DNA from: Coriobacteriales bacterium
GTDB taxonomy: Bacteria > Actinomycetota > Coriobacteriia > Coriobacteriales > UBA8131
NCBI GenBank assembly: GCA_031254905.1
Contig: JAIRTN010000101.1
Span: 1-6,284, forward strand
Reading direction: 5' to 3'
DNA: 6,284 nucleotides
Position 1 is the first letter of the stretch. Each line of letters opens with the position of its first letter. This document shows, piece after piece, positions 5,706-6,284 of the stretch. Under the pieces are notes generated by a model. That model did not search any database and was not told the origin of the DNA. It saw nothing but the letters and a program-made list of their open reading frames with translations. A program made the translations under genes and the position numbers.

Positions 5706-6284
5706 TTGTCTGGCGCGGATGCTCTCACAACGGTCAGGGGTTTTCATTTTGATACCGTAAACGTTATCTCGTGTGTTGCGGATGAACAGTTGCTGGAGGA
5801 GGCGCTCGGTCTTTGCGCCACATTTGAGAGGCTCCTCAGCCGCTTTGCCGAGGGTAGCGATGTTTGGCGGATAAACCACGCGCAAGACAGTGCCGTTGCG
5901 ATTAGCCCGCATACAGCGGCCGTCCTTGCCTTGGCGCAGGATGTGCAGGAGGCTTCGAGAGGGGCGTTTAACATCGCTGTTGGGGAGGCCGCGGCACTCT
6001 GGGACTTCTCATCCGCAACGCCGGCTGTTCCCGCCGCAGACGAACTAAGTCATGCGGCAACGCGGCTCGCGGCCACGCGCATCGAAGTGTGTCATGGGGA
6101 CGTATCACTTGACACACGTCCAATGTGTCAAGTGATACGTCCCCATGACACACGTGACACACGTTCCCCCAACTCATCGAACACACCACAAATCGACCTC
6201 GGCGGCATCGCAAAGGGCTATATCTGCGACAGGGTAGCCGACTTTCTGCGCGCTAAAGGCGTGTCCAGCGGTCTGCTCAACTTC
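5706..6284 (+). CDS. ApbE-family FAD:protein FMN transferase, 3' end beyond window
   Basis: ApbE enzymes cleave FAD and attach FMN covalently to a Ser or Thr of target proteins such as redox subunits; they need Mg2+. The first 193 codons are present and the frame is open at the right edge. Family landmarks in order: FHFDTV (13-18), FERLLSRFAEGSDVWRINHA (40-59), GAFNIAVGEAAALWDF (86-101, with Asn where FD-I-T/A-V is common) and IDLGGIAKGYICD (163-175), then SGLLNF just before the expected GGN. No signal peptide or lipobox is visible at the N-terminus, so this is a short, apparently unanchored form; FDT about 15 residues from the start suits the short members of the family. Residues 128-155 are encoded by a large palindromic repeat and are absent from the family pattern. 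The TTG start is inferred from the ribosome binding site and an upstream stop. Two codons in this gap region apart, no break is seen. Confidence 0.85.
   Translation, partial: MSGADALTTVRGFHFDTVNVISCVADEQLLEEALGLCATFERLLSRFAEGSDVWRINHAQDSAVAISPHTAAVLALAQDVQEASRGAFNIAVGEAAALWDFSSATPAVPAADELSHAATRLAATRIEVCHGDVSLDTRPMCQVIRPHDTRDTRSPNSSNTPQIDLGGIAKGYICDRVADFLRAKGVSSGLLNF
6087..6170. repeat. REP-like palindromic element inside the apbE reading frame
   Basis: A perfect 30-bp inverted repeat pairs 6087-6116 with 6124-6153 around a 7-nt loop (CGTCCAA). The arms contain TCATGGGGACGTATCACTT and its complement. GACACACGT occurs three times, at 6111-6119, 6147-6155 and 6156-6164, and the unit may extend to the C-run ending at 6170. 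The whole stretch is read as codons 128-155 of apbE with no stop. The GGGGACGT...TTGACAC style resembles dispersed REP-type repeats associated with Y1/RAYT transposases, but that is recalled and not searched. Exact boundaries are uncertain: 6087-6170 is 84 bp (28 codons), which would keep the frame. Confidence 0.85.

Noticed and set aside
5675..5752. ATG-started frame reading MMSVTKVVMRIVW... to GQGFSF, which could be a frameshifted apbE N-terminus.
   Set aside because: The downstream apbE frame already contains GFHFDTV with its own start and binding site, so no frameshift is needed to explain it.
5578..5760. A 60-codon open frame between the importer and apbE.
   Set aside because: It has no recognisable family or clear ribosome binding site, has a Cys/Arg-rich composition typical of off-frame GC-rich DNA, and overlaps the apbE start.
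6080..6181. CATCGAA occurs at 6080-6086 and 6175-6181, like a target-site duplication around the apbE palindrome.
   Set aside because: Excising between the copies removes 95 bp, which is not a multiple of three, and would put the following IDLGGIAKG out of frame. A 7-bp repeat at this spacing may be chance, so I do not claim it as the insertion footprint.

Overview
The window most likely comes from a high-GC, Gram-positive gut-type anaerobe of the Actinomycetota, probably class Coriobacteriia. That placement is an inference from four signs: strong GC preference at third codon positions, a diderm-independent lipoprotein importer, clean AAGGAGGT-type ribosome binding sites, and short dispersed palindromic repeats of a kind I associate with that class. 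No rRNA, tRNA or CRISPR array is visible.

Layout. Positions 1-300 hold no gene I can name. They contain a 25-bp tandem duplication and the leader of the first gene, with two small palindromes. Positions 301-5418 are a four-gene, same-strand ABC importer operon of the BMP/PnrA type. In order it encodes a lipoprotein substrate-binding protein (301-1464), a 206-bp spacer with a strong hairpin, a double-domain ATPase (1671-3230), permease 1 (3227-4462) and permease 2 (4459-5418). The last three genes are joined by two 4-nt ATGA overlaps. This is the gene order of the nucleoside importers nupNOPQ (Bacillus) and bmpA-nupABC (Lactococcus). Positions 5419-5705 are non-coding, with a dispersed-repeat candidate, a second inverted repeat and a plausible promoter. 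From 5706 to the window end runs the first 193 codons of an apbE-type flavin transferase (FAD:protein FMN transferase), starting at TTG and cut off by the window edge.

How the parts work together. The lipoprotein catches a ligand outside the membrane, the two permeases form the channel, and the ATPase drives import. The family's usual ligand is a purine or other nucleoside, but a close relative in Treponema (RfuA) carries riboflavin. The adjacent flavin transferase makes a flavin ligand worth testing.

Most unusual observation. A perfect 30-bp inverted repeat with a 7-nt loop (6087-6153) lies inside the apbE reading frame and is translated without a stop, just before the conserved DLGGIAKG motif. 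It looks like a REP-type mobile palindrome accommodated in-frame in a protein loop, comparable in concept to the Rickettsia palindromic elements. Apart from this, the window is a fairly ordinary transporter operon.
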